Source: Nitrospirota bacterium
GTDB taxonomy: Bacteria > Nitrospirota > Thermodesulfovibrionia > Thermodesulfovibrionales > UBA1546
Reading direction: 5' to 3'
Length of the DNA: 38,389 bases
NCBI GenBank assembly: GCA_016208875.1
Contig: JACQXD010000021.1
Location: 1 to 38,389, forward strand
Position numbers and translations under genes: made by a program. Below, in pieces: positions 23,205 through 32,050 of this stretch. Below the pieces are notes generated by a model. The model was not told the origin of the DNA. It was given only the letters and a program-made list of their open reading frames with translations, and ran no database searches. The first letter of the stretch is position 1, and the number at the start of each line of letters is the position of its first letter.

Positions 23205-23903
23205 TTACGAAAAGAGCCGGAAAAGCAGAAAGGTCACTACTGCCCCCATGAGGCTGCCGAGAATTACCTCCCACTTATTGTGAACCTTTCTTACGATCCT
23301 GCTCTGTGCGATCAACACCGCAAGGATAAAACAGAGCAGTGACGCGATGAAGTTCTCCGTTATATACGTTATTGCAACCCAGGCTGAAAATGCGAGTGCG
23401 GCATGCCCGCTCGGCATGCCTCCGCTTAATGGATGACCCTTTCCGAAAGAGGCCTTCGTTATCACCACAAGTATAAGCACGATTATAAATGAGATGATAG
23501 CGATATCTTCCTTTGAGTGTTTTGTTATGTGAAGTCCTTTATCAAAAATATCACGTATATAAGGAAATAAAATGATATAGCCTATGAATGCAACTCCAAA
23601 TGCCGTTAAAAATACTGCACCGGCAGCTATGTCCTTTACCGCACGCACTTTTTCATTATGTCCCGGAGACATTATGTCGGCTATCGCCTCTATAGAGGTA
23701 TTAAACATTTCTGCAAGGAGCACGGCTATCACCGAAAGGGCAATTATCAGAAATTCCGTACGTGTGACACCTACGATATAACTCAAGAGAAGCACAACGG
23801 CAGCACTGTAGAAATGATACCTCAGATGCCGCTGGGTCTTCGCTGCATGAAGTATCCCCTCTATCGCAAAATTAACGCTCTTAATCCATTTTCTGAGGGG
23901 CAT
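23205..23903 (-). CDS. Diacylglycerol/undecaprenol kinase (DgkA type) fused to a PAP2 phosphatase domain
   Basis: The 232-residue membrane protein joins two lipid enzymes. Residues 1-115 are a DgkA/UndK domain with AEMFNTSIEAIADIM and KVRAVKDIAAGAVF, the acid and lysine pattern of the Gram-positive-type kinase that phosphorylates undecaprenol. Residues 120-232 are a PAP2 domain with GMPSGHAALAFS and SRIVRKVHNKWE. The central histidine and SR-H elements are there, but the final Asp of SRx5Hx3D seems replaced by Glu or shifted. Combined kinase and phosphatase activity would tune undecaprenyl phosphate. The start overlaps the upstream YfhO gene by 23 bases, so it is the last gene of that operon. 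The substrate of the PAP2 half is inferred. Confidence 0.9.
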   Translation of the reverse strand: MPLRKWIKSVNFAIEGILHAAKTQRHLRYHFYSAAVVLLLSYIVGVTRTEFLIIALSVIAVLLAEMFNTSIEAIADIMSPGHNEKVRAVKDIAAGAVFLTAFGVAFIGYIILFPYIRDIFDKGLHITKHSKEDIAIISFIIVLILVVITKASFGKGHPLSGGMPSGHAALAFSAWVAITYITENFIASLLCFILAVLIAQSRIVRKVHNKWEVILGSLMGAVVTFLLFRLFS

Positions 23904-26304
23904 TTTCCGGCTTAAGTTGTTCTCTATTGAGAAAATAATATACCAGGTACATTCCCATGCATAGATAAAAGATACCGTAAACCATTTTCACCGGATAGGG
24001 ATTATATATCCATTGAACGGTATGCTCACCTGCCGGCAACTCGATTGCCTTGAAGGTGAAATTGGCCCTGTGTACCTTTGTCTTCTTTCCGTCAACATAA
24101 GCAGACCAGAATCTGTCATAGTTGTCGAGGAAGTATAGAAAACCGTCTTTATCGCTTCTTATACCGATAACGACTTTGTTAGGCGTATATTCTTTTATCC
24201 CGTATCCCCATGCAACGGGTTCACGTGGGTCTGCATTTTTGAAATTTACCAATTGTTCATCATGCAGGTAAAACAGCGGCTGACTCCTTTGTATCGTCCG
24301 GTCGGTATCCAGTTCCTTTATCTTCATAAACGGCAGGTAATAACCATTGCGGAACAACATGAAGGCAGGATACCTTATCATCCTGCCTGCCTTTGAGCCA
24401 TTAGGCATTATTTCGGGTTTCCAATTAGGTAAAAAAATCTCACCCGTCTCCCTTGTCGCCAATGTAAGCCATTCTTTTGTTGACCAATTAGGCCACCACG
24501 CATTGTGATAAAGCCCCTGATAATTTTCAGGAAACATCCTTTCTGCCTCGGAAAAGATCGGCTTAAAGACCGAATCATCAGGGATATCCATACCCCTTGC
24601 TGCCAATTCCCTAAATGGGTATACTATGCGTTGTGCGTAATCTTCGAGAGGGACATTGCGCCTGTTTTCTATGTGGGCAGAAGTAGATGCATTTAAATCC
24701 ATAAAAGTAAGAGCGATCAGACATAAAGACAATACTGTCTTCACGATTTTGCTGTCCGACATAAACAATATTCTACAAATAAAAGTGAACATCAGTAGGT
24801 AGATGCCCATATGAAACAGCGTTCGACGCATCCAGTAAAACTGGGACGAGGAATCGTTTATAATGCCTGCTGCAATAAGGACAATACCCGTTCCCGATAG
24901 GAGCAATAGCGATTTTTTAAAGAAATACCCGACCTCAATGTAATCCGGATCCGTTGACCCGGTATCGGAACCGCTCCTCAGTAACCTATCAAGCCCGATA
25001 GCTGCAAGGAATATTAAAAATAAGAGAGGCCCTCCTCTCGGGAAAATAGTCGCCATATTCGTAATATTGCGAAATATATCGGAGTTATCCGTCAATACCT
25101 TATAAACTATATTGTCAACAGCATAAATAATAAAGGCATTACAAAGAAAATATGTAAGAAATAAGACGTAGATATAGCGGTTTCTTAAACATGATAAAAG
25201 TGCAGTAAGTATCAATGGCAGTGTTGCAAGGCCGATATACCTATTGTCGTGATTGCTCCATGCAAATCTTAGGAAAACGTCGTGCACCTCCGGGAAGGGT
25301 AACCAGCTTACCACCGCAGTCCAGCTTTCTGTTGTAGCAAAGGGGACACGAAAATCCTCTGTAATCCCCCCTGCTTCCTCATAAATCATGGGGTTTTTCC
25401 CATCGGTCCCTCCACGATACTTTAGAATATGACCTGCATTGTAATGAAAGGGGAGCCACGAAGCCGTAAGACCCGATATTATCAATAATATTAAAAGACC
25501 TCCTATAATTTTGCCCCTTAACGGTTTTATTAATCCAAGGAATAAACGATAGGCATCCCTTATCAGGCTTATGTTGAATATCAAAAGCAAAAAGGTGAAT
25601 ATCACGCTCCAGTAAAAGGCCGACATAAGAATTCCGTTCTGAAGGCTCGCAAAAAACAACCCGAGGAATAACAAAAATAATATCAGGTTGCCCTTAGTCC
25701 TATTGTTATTAAGACGTATTAATGCAAATAGATAAAAAAGAGGGGCAACCATTGCCTCAAATGCATAAAAGTCGTGAAAGTTCAATAACTGAAAATAAGA
25801 GAATGAGAAAACAAATACCGGCAAAATAGCCGCTATCCTGCTTGAAACCAGTTCCCTCGATATCAAGTAGACGGCTATCATATTCAAAAGAACTATATAG
25901 ATGGTCTGATGAAAGATGATATAACTGTTGATGCTCATATCGGTAAGGAGACTGAGAATTTTAAACAATATCAATGAGGGCAGGTAATAAGGCCCCAGAT
26001 AGTTACTCCAGCCTGAAAGGAAGTGATAATAAAGGGGATAACCACCCCAACTTGTAGGGTCCCACCAGGGCAAAGAATTGAACTGTTTGATCGAGTAAAG
26101 AATAAAATATTTAAACGACCAATAAATATATGTATCCCCTGCAAAAATATATTCTCCTGAAAAAAACCGCCGCGAGAAAACGAAATAATTCAATATTAGT
26201 ATGGAGGATATGACCAGAACACCGAAGATTAATTCATTACCAAAGATTTTGGAAGGCTCTTTTTTTATGCTATCCAGGATATTTTCTACTTTGTTTTTAA
26301 TCAT
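23881..26304 (-). CDS. YfhO-family membrane protein (paralogue 1)
   Basis: The 807-residue protein has roughly a dozen transmembrane helices (residues 25-540) followed by an extracytoplasmic domain and one last helix. Near the N terminus lies DPTSWGGYPLYYHFLSGW, and the C-terminal domain has FLYFLDNYDRFWSAYVDGK, ANFTFKAIELPAGEHTVQW and YNPYPVK. This is the YfhO hallmark 'D..W.A.VDGK ... N..F.A..LPAG.H.V...Y.P'. YfhO proteins are GT-C-like; the Bacillus member is linked to glycosylation of lipoteichoic acid. A role in polyprenyl-linked sugar transfer to an envelope glycan is inferred. ATG 26304 overlaps the stop of paralogue 2 by 4 bases. It is clearly a duplicate of paralogue 2. Confidence 0.88.
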   Translation of the reverse strand: MIKNKVENILDSIKKEPSKIFGNELIFGVLVISSILILNYFVFSRRFFSGEYIFAGDTYIYWSFKYFILYSIKQFNSLPWWDPTSWGGYPLYYHFLSGWSNYLGPYYLPSLILFKILSLLTDMSINSYIIFHQTIYIVLLNMIAVYLISRELVSSRIAAILPVFVFSFSYFQLLNFHDFYAFEAMVAPLFYLFALIRLNNNRTKGNLILFLLFLGLFFASLQNGILMSAFYWSVIFTFLLLIFNISLIRDAYRLFLGLIKPLRGKIIGGLLILLIISGLTASWLPFHYNAGHILKYRGGTDGKNPMIYEEAGGITEDFRVPFATTESWTAVVSWLPFPEVHDVFLRFAWSNHDNRYIGLATLPLILTALLSCLRNRYIYVLFLTYFLCNAFIIYAVDNIVYKVLTDNSDIFRNITNMATIFPRGGPLLFLIFLAAIGLDRLLRSGSDTGSTDPDYIEVGYFFKKSLLLLSGTGIVLIAAGIINDSSSQFYWMRRTLFHMGIYLLMFTFICRILFMSDSKIVKTVLSLCLIALTFMDLNASTSAHIENRRNVPLEDYAQRIVYPFRELAARGMDIPDDSVFKPIFSEAERMFPENYQGLYHNAWWPNWSTKEWLTLATRETGEIFLPNWKPEIMPNGSKAGRMIRYPAFMLFRNGYYLPFMKIKELDTDRTIQRSQPLFYLHDEQLVNFKNADPREPVAWGYGIKEYTPNKVVIGIRSDKDGFLYFLDNYDRFWSAYVDGKKTKVHRANFTFKAIELPAGEHTVQWIYNPYPVKMVYGIFYLCMGMYLVYYFLNREQLKPENAPQKMD

Positions 26305-28697
26305 TCTGCTGACGATGCGTCAGGGATTGTTTCTATTTTCTTTCGCCCTTGAGACCCGGAATAAAGCAGAACAACAAAGAGTATTATAAGAATCAGATAA
26401 AAACCTAAATAAGCCGATTTAACGGGATAGGGATTATAAACCCAAACAATATTATGGGTCCCGGCAGGTAATTCGATAGCCTTATGGGTAAAATTAGCCC
26501 TATGAACCTTGACCCTTTTGCCGTCAACATATGCAGACCAGAACCTGTCGTAGTTGTCGAGGAAGTAGAGAAAACCGCTCTTATCCGTACTGCCTTGCAT
26601 AACAACCTTATTAAACGTGTATTCCTTTAATTCGTAAGAACCAAAAACCTGTTCCCTCGGATCTGCATTCTTAGACCTTACCGGTTGTTCATCATGCAGA
26701 TAAAATAATGGGTCAGCATAATAAATAGACCTGTCACCGTCTAATTCCTTTATCCTTTCAAAGGGCAGATAATAGCCGTTCCTGAAAAATCTGAAATCAG
26801 GATACTTTGTCATTCTGATAGCCTGTGGATTCCAATTTAATAAAAACCTTCGGCCGTCCTCTCTCGAAGCCAGGAACATCCACTCCTTTATAGTCCAGCT
26901 AATTCTATTGGAGTTATGATAAATCCCAAAATAATCTTTGGGGAACATGCTTTCCGCCTCGGAAGTAATAGGCTTAAAAACAACATTGTCGGGAATGGTC
27001 ATGCCTCTTGCCGCCACGTCCTCATAAGGGAACGCGATATGCACGCCGACGTACCTGCCTTTCTCCTCGGGAACTTGATCCGGCTGCTTTAGAATGTAAG
27101 ATGACGCGGCTACCGTTAAATCGGTAAAGGTAAAAATAAACAGACAGGATATTACGGCCCTTCTGATAACCTTATCATTCGATATAAATAATATCCGGCA
27201 GAGAAAGGTGAATATCAGTAAATAAATGCCTATATGCCCGAGCGAATGTCGAACCCAGAAAAGCATCGGCGACAGTGCACTCAATATGTTGGCGACAATG
27301 AGAATACATCCGGCTAATAGAAGAACCGTCAAAAATCCCTTAAAAAGATTTTCGAATCGGATACTTCTCTCGTGTATGGATAGTTCATTGTGCGCAGAGA
27401 TTTTTAATAATTTGTCCAGTCCAATGACCGAGAGAAAGATTAAGAATAAAGGTGGTCCTCCTCTGGGAAAGATAGTTGACATATTTGCTACATTCCGAAA
27501 GATATCCGAATTATCGGTTAATATCTTATAGACAATGTTATCGGTAGCATAAATAATAACGGCATTACAAAAAAAGTAAGTAAGGAATAAGATATAAACG
27601 TAGCGATTCTTTAAACACAGTGTAAGTGCGGTAATAATCAACGGAAGCGTTGCAAGACCGATATAACGATTTTGATGTCCGTCCCATGTAAATCTCATGA
27701 AGGCATCGTGTATTTCGGAAAAAGGCGTCCAATTAAGAAATACGCTCCAGACCTCCGATGAAACAATAGGAAGATAATAATCCGTAACCAATCCTGTAGC
27801 GTCATAAGCTAAAGGCTTGTTACCCTCACCGCCCCGGTACTTAATAACGTGCCCTGCATTGTAATGAAAAGGTAGCCATGAAGCAACGAATCCGGATATT
27901 ATTAATAATACCAATAGAACGGCGATTATTTTGCCCCTAAACGGCCGTATCATTTCCATGAATATACGGTAAGCATCTTTTATCAGACTTACATTGAATA
28001 TCAATAACAAGAAGGTGAATATCACGCTCCAGTAAAAGGCCGACATAAGAATTCCGTTCTGAAGGCTCGCTAAATATAAACCGAGGAATAACAAGAATAA
28101 TATAAGGCTGCCCTTTGTCCTTCTATTGTTAAGTCGTATGAGAGCAAATATATAGAATAATGGGGCCACCATTGCCTCAAATGCATAGAAGTCGTGAAAA
28201 TTCATGAGTTGAAAATAAGAGAATGCAAAGATAAATACCGGCAATATGGCAGCTATCCTATTTGTAACCAATTCTCGTGAGATCAGGTAGACGGCTATCA
28301 TATTTAAAAGAACTATATAAATGGTCTGGTGAAAGATTATATACCCGTTAATACTTATATCGGTGAATAGGCTGATGATTTTAAACAGTATTAACGAGGG
28401 TAGATAATAGGGGCCAAGATAGTTACTCCAGCCTGAAAGGAAGTGATAATAAAGGGGATAACCGCCCCAGCTTGTAGGATCCCACCACGGCAGCGAATTG
28501 AAATACTTGATAGAGTAAAGGATCATATACTTGAAAGACCAGTAGAAATATGAATCCCCGCCAAAGGCGTACTGCCGAGAGAAAAAGAGTCTGGGGAATA
28601 CCGGATAATATAATACCATTATTCCGGATATGACCAGAATACCGAAGATAAATTCATTCTTCAGCCCGGCTCTGAGTCTATCTAAAATATTTTTCAC
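26301..28697 (-). CDS. YfhO-family membrane protein (paralogue 2)
   Basis: The 798-residue protein is the tandem sister of paralogue 1. The two share long identical stretches (LPWWDPTSWGGYPLYYHFL, QNGILMSAFYWSVIFTFLLL, TIFPRGGP, FWSAYVDGK). The membrane part again has about a dozen helices, and the C-terminal region has the YfhO beta domain with ANFTHKAIELPAGTHNIVW. Divergence is concentrated in the extracytoplasmic segments, for instance the part with VPEEKGRYVGVHIAFPYE, which may decide acceptor or donor. The start is GTG 28697. The stop overlaps paralogue 1 (ATGA). The SDR gene ends 37 bases upstream. Confidence 0.88.
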   Translation of the reverse strand: MKNILDRLRAGLKNEFIFGILVISGIMVLYYPVFPRLFFSRQYAFGGDSYFYWSFKYMILYSIKYFNSLPWWDPTSWGGYPLYYHFLSGWSNYLGPYYLPSLILFKIISLFTDISINGYIIFHQTIYIVLLNMIAVYLISRELVTNRIAAILPVFIFAFSYFQLMNFHDFYAFEAMVAPLFYIFALIRLNNRRTKGSLILFLLFLGLYLASLQNGILMSAFYWSVIFTFLLLIFNVSLIKDAYRIFMEMIRPFRGKIIAVLLVLLIISGFVASWLPFHYNAGHVIKYRGGEGNKPLAYDATGLVTDYYLPIVSSEVWSVFLNWTPFSEIHDAFMRFTWDGHQNRYIGLATLPLIITALTLCLKNRYVYILFLTYFFCNAVIIYATDNIVYKILTDNSDIFRNVANMSTIFPRGGPPLFLIFLSVIGLDKLLKISAHNELSIHERSIRFENLFKGFLTVLLLAGCILIVANILSALSPMLFWVRHSLGHIGIYLLIFTFLCRILFISNDKVIRRAVISCLFIFTFTDLTVAASSYILKQPDQVPEEKGRYVGVHIAFPYEDVAARGMTIPDNVVFKPITSEAESMFPKDYFGIYHNSNRISWTIKEWMFLASREDGRRFLLNWNPQAIRMTKYPDFRFFRNGYYLPFERIKELDGDRSIYYADPLFYLHDEQPVRSKNADPREQVFGSYELKEYTFNKVVMQGSTDKSGFLYFLDNYDRFWSAYVDGKRVKVHRANFTHKAIELPAGTHNIVWVYNPYPVKSAYLGFYLILIILFVVLLYSGSQGRKKIETIPDASSAE

Positions 28698-28734
28698 TAT
28701 TTAAATATAACAAAAACTATAACCGTTTTTTGTT

Positions 28735-29526
28735 CTACCTTTTGCATTTCTTTTTGGACTCGAGCTTTAAATATAATCCGAATATCCACGAATATGCAAT
28801 CTCGGGAATGAATCTCAGCACATAATTATAAATAAAAAAATGCCAGAAAGGGTAATTAATAACCCGCGGAGGACGATCCCTGAGAATTGCAGCGACTATT
28901 TTTTTCGCGCCCATAGAATAAGTTGGAATAAACCACTTCGGTAATCTTACATCTCCGTCATTTTTTATATTGCCGATATTCACTGCCGTAATCTTAACGC
29001 TCTTACGCCATGCAACCCTTAAACATTTAAGTGCCATATTAAGATACGCCTTTGATGCGGGATATGCGAGATAAGGCAGATAAAGAGGCGGTACATTACC
29101 CCACAAAGAAGATATTCCCACAAAAATGCCTCCATATTTCAGCAAGTGCGGTTCAAAGGCAAATAGAATATTCCCGATGCCGTTAATTCCCACGCGGTTT
29201 ACATTATCGAAGGCGGTATAATTAATAGTTTGATCTTTATTAATATCCTTTTCTATATGAGCGGAATTGAAGATAACACACACAGAGTTGGGAGATAACG
29301 TCATAGAAATATCTTTTAAAACCTCACGGCATAGTGGAGAGGCAATATCCATTTCAATATGGCGGTATCTGCCCGATGCAATCCATTGTTCGTGATTTTT
29401 TATATTCTCAAGTTTTGTCCTGGCGATACCGATAATCCGATACGGGGTTTGTTTGAGAAATTCTTCAACAAGGGCAGCCCCGAGTCCTCTGGATGAACCT
29501 ATAATGATGCAATATTTAATTTGCAC
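28735..29526 (-). CDS. Short-chain dehydrogenase/reductase
   Basis: The 263-residue protein has the SDR cofactor motif CIIIGSSRGLGAALVEEF at the N terminus, and the catalytic region has GISSLWG and YLAYPASKAYLNMALKCL with the YxxxK pair. The RTKLENIKNH region suggests NADP(H), because basic residues follow beta-2. The NAG motif reads FNSAHIEK, which is unusual. The C terminus (WHFFIYNYVLRFIPEI and on) is hydrophobic and may touch the membrane. GTG 29526 is the likely start. Its position within the YfhO group suggests it makes a sugar or lipid substrate for this system, but the substrate is unknown. Confidence 0.85.
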   Translation of the reverse strand: MQIKYCIIIGSSRGLGAALVEEFLKQTPYRIIGIARTKLENIKNHEQWIASGRYRHIEMDIASPLCREVLKDISMTLSPNSVCVIFNSAHIEKDINKDQTINYTAFDNVNRVGINGIGNILFAFEPHLLKYGGIFVGISSLWGNVPPLYLPYLAYPASKAYLNMALKCLRVAWRKSVKITAVNIGNIKNDGDVRLPKWFIPTYSMGAKKIVAAILRDRPPRVINYPFWHFFIYNYVLRFIPEIAYSWIFGLYLKLESKKKCKR

Positions 29527-29568
29527 AGTTGACTTTTAGTATCCGTTTTAAAAAGCGATAAATCTTAA

Positions 29569-31998
29569 TCAACGGTATCTCGGATACCGCATTATCTTCA
29601 ATAATATATCTTGTATAAATATTATACTAATTACTGAAACAATAAGCACAATTCCTAATATATAAAAGAAATATGCATGCTTTACATGTGCAGGTTCATA
29701 TGAAAACTTAACAATATGCCGCCCTTTTTCAAGAAAAACAGACTTGTAATTGTAATTAGCAATTTTTATAGGCAATTCCTTGTTGCCGTCAAAAGCTTTC
29801 CAGTGTTTGCTCCAGCTATCATTCAGATATACGTATCCATCATTATCCGCTGTAATTTTCAGGCTAAAAGAATTATTAGTCATAGCAATATCACTGATTT
29901 CATGTATATCTGATTTAATAAATCTTATAGACTCTGCACGCCTCCGTTCAATATCAGCCCTGTTCATCATATAGTACTGCCATATGTACTGTGGCTCCAA
30001 ATCATATGTTGTTTCATACGAATCAAGATCGGCAATAGCGGTGTTACTGCCGGGGGCAATTTGATTGTTCTCCGTTTCAATAAACAGTTTTTCAGCAACC
30101 GATGGATTCGGGGTCGTCAATATATTGAAAATGTCCCGCTTTGTCGCCTTCACTACGGACTCAACCGGATAGAATTTTACGATTGGATCTGTAATTCCGG
30201 TTAGCACAAAAAGATTTTGAGTAGGCGCATGGGTAATCAGATCGTAATATCTCTTCGTGGTAATTACGGTATGTTCAACTACTCTCGACAATGCTCCAAA
30301 CTCTTGCTGAAGATATTCCTGAAAAGTAAACGGCTTAAAGTACTGCGGGAATGAAAAAGGCTCTCTATAGAGGGGCACATTTTTGAGATAGCTGGGATAA
30401 TCAGCATCATAATATTCAAAGCTCGGTTTTTTATCATACAGTAATACATACTTAAAATTACTGTCCTGATACATCAGATTGTAAAAGCCTAAATCAAAAA
30501 AAATCATTAAAATTAGTGTCCAGGTGAGCAAATGCGGGTTAATTCTTTTGAAAATGACTGTTATTCCCATAATGACTGCTAAGGACAGCAAAACCAATAG
30601 ATCATATCTTGATACTATATATACGCTTTCGTAATAATAGGCAATTACCAGTTTGGTTAGTAAAATGAGAAAACCTGAAATATATATTAAAGGGTTATTT
30701 ATCTTGTCTTTTTGCGAATGATAGACTTCCTTCATTCCGAGAGCCAATAATATAGCTATATACAGCATAAAAAAAGCCATTTCTGCATTTCTTGACCTGA
30801 TCATACCAAGGGGAGGGAAAATAAAATTGAACGCTTTTTGAATTACATTATATTGTTGTGACCATATCGGATTATAAATATTTACAAACATGACCAAAGC
30901 ACAAAATACAGCCAGTTTCTTGTATTGAGAATTCGATTTTGCAATACCATAGATAATAATAATAAGTGAAAGTATGCCTATATAGACGTATACGTCTGCT
31001 ATTTCATATTCAAGCGATGGAATACTTTTCAATAGATCCGGGAATAATACATTTACTATATTCGCCTTTGTTACGAAGGTCGCCTTATTATTTGCCAGAT
31101 TACCTGAAAGCATAGATACTTCCAAATCTGATGCAATTATTTTTTTGAAGCCGCCCGATTTAATACATGAGAGAACCCTACTACTGGGAAATATTTCAGA
31201 ACCTTTACCCCCGTCATTCAATATCAAGGCAATTGCAGGCCAGCTGATCATCACGAAACATACGAATCCTCCAAAGAGCGAAAACAGAATTTTTTTATCC
31301 CTGATTATCTTATTCATTACTTCCATCGGCTTAACCATTCCAAACAGAACGAGAGAAAAACAGAAAATCAGGACATTGAAAAAGTAGAAAGACGGGATGT
31401 ATATATTTACACTGATGCCTGCAAAAAGCGCCAATGACAGTATTGATAAAATAACTGTTCGCCTGGTCGCATTCCCATTACTCATCTTAAGAATTAATAG
31501 CATGCTCAATGGCGTTAATAATACTACATAAAGACTCCATGCCTGCCTGTAGAAAGATGGGAAAAAAGCACATAACATAACTCCAGAAGCAAATAACGAA
31601 GAAAATTTGCATCGAGATATTTCATAAAGAAGGAAATATAATCCAATAACAAAAACCACACATCTCAGAAATATGAACAGGACATATGAATTTGTTATGG
31701 ATAAAACCTTCGCCCAATGGAGGATCAAACCCGGGATTATTAATGGATCCAGCAATCCTATATGAGACACTACTGGATAAAATGGCATACCAGTTATTGA
31801 GTAAAAATTCCAATAGGGTATCTCTCCACCTATCAAACATTTTACAAAATAATGATATCCCCCATAAGACACAAGCGTATCATATGAAAAAAATTTTTCT
31901 CCAAATATTAGCCCTTTATTTAAAAATAAGGCTAATATTATTAATGCTATTGCCATCGGAACAAAATGTTTGATTTTATTATTACGCACAACTATCAT
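29569..31998 (-). CDS. YfhO-family membrane protein (paralogue 3, divergent)
   Basis: The protein has about 809 residues, with multiple transmembrane helices through residue 510, an extracytoplasmic domain and a C-terminal helix. The YfhO end pattern is present in a variant form: DGYVYLNDSWSKHWKAFDGN, then NYNYKSVFLEKGRHIVKFSY and EPAHVKHAYFFYI. The N terminus has YDTLVSYGGYHYFVKCLI and IPYWNFYSITGMPFYPV, the first-loop element where donor-binding acids sit in GT-C enzymes. Start ATG 31998 is chosen; a TTG at 32028 also fits the frame and neither has a convincing ribosome site. Sequence identity to paralogues 1 and 2 is much lower than between those two. Confidence 0.8.
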   Translation of the reverse strand: MIVVRNNKIKHFVPMAIALIILALFLNKGLIFGEKFFSYDTLVSYGGYHYFVKCLIGGEIPYWNFYSITGMPFYPVVSHIGLLDPLIIPGLILHWAKVLSITNSYVLFIFLRCVVFVIGLYFLLYEISRCKFSSLFASGVMLCAFFPSFYRQAWSLYVVLLTPLSMLLILKMSNGNATRRTVILSILSLALFAGISVNIYIPSFYFFNVLIFCFSLVLFGMVKPMEVMNKIIRDKKILFSLFGGFVCFVMISWPAIALILNDGGKGSEIFPSSRVLSCIKSGGFKKIIASDLEVSMLSGNLANNKATFVTKANIVNVLFPDLLKSIPSLEYEIADVYVYIGILSLIIIIYGIAKSNSQYKKLAVFCALVMFVNIYNPIWSQQYNVIQKAFNFIFPPLGMIRSRNAEMAFFMLYIAILLALGMKEVYHSQKDKINNPLIYISGFLILLTKLVIAYYYESVYIVSRYDLLVLLSLAVIMGITVIFKRINPHLLTWTLILMIFFDLGFYNLMYQDSNFKYVLLYDKKPSFEYYDADYPSYLKNVPLYREPFSFPQYFKPFTFQEYLQQEFGALSRVVEHTVITTKRYYDLITHAPTQNLFVLTGITDPIVKFYPVESVVKATKRDIFNILTTPNPSVAEKLFIETENNQIAPGSNTAIADLDSYETTYDLEPQYIWQYYMMNRADIERRRAESIRFIKSDIHEISDIAMTNNSFSLKITADNDGYVYLNDSWSKHWKAFDGNKELPIKIANYNYKSVFLEKGRHIVKFSYEPAHVKHAYFFYILGIVLIVSVISIIFIQDILLKIMRYPRYR

Positions 31999-32050
31999 TT
32001 TATTAAAAAGTTGCCGTTGAAACAACAATTTCTTCTCTCAATTTGTTCTC

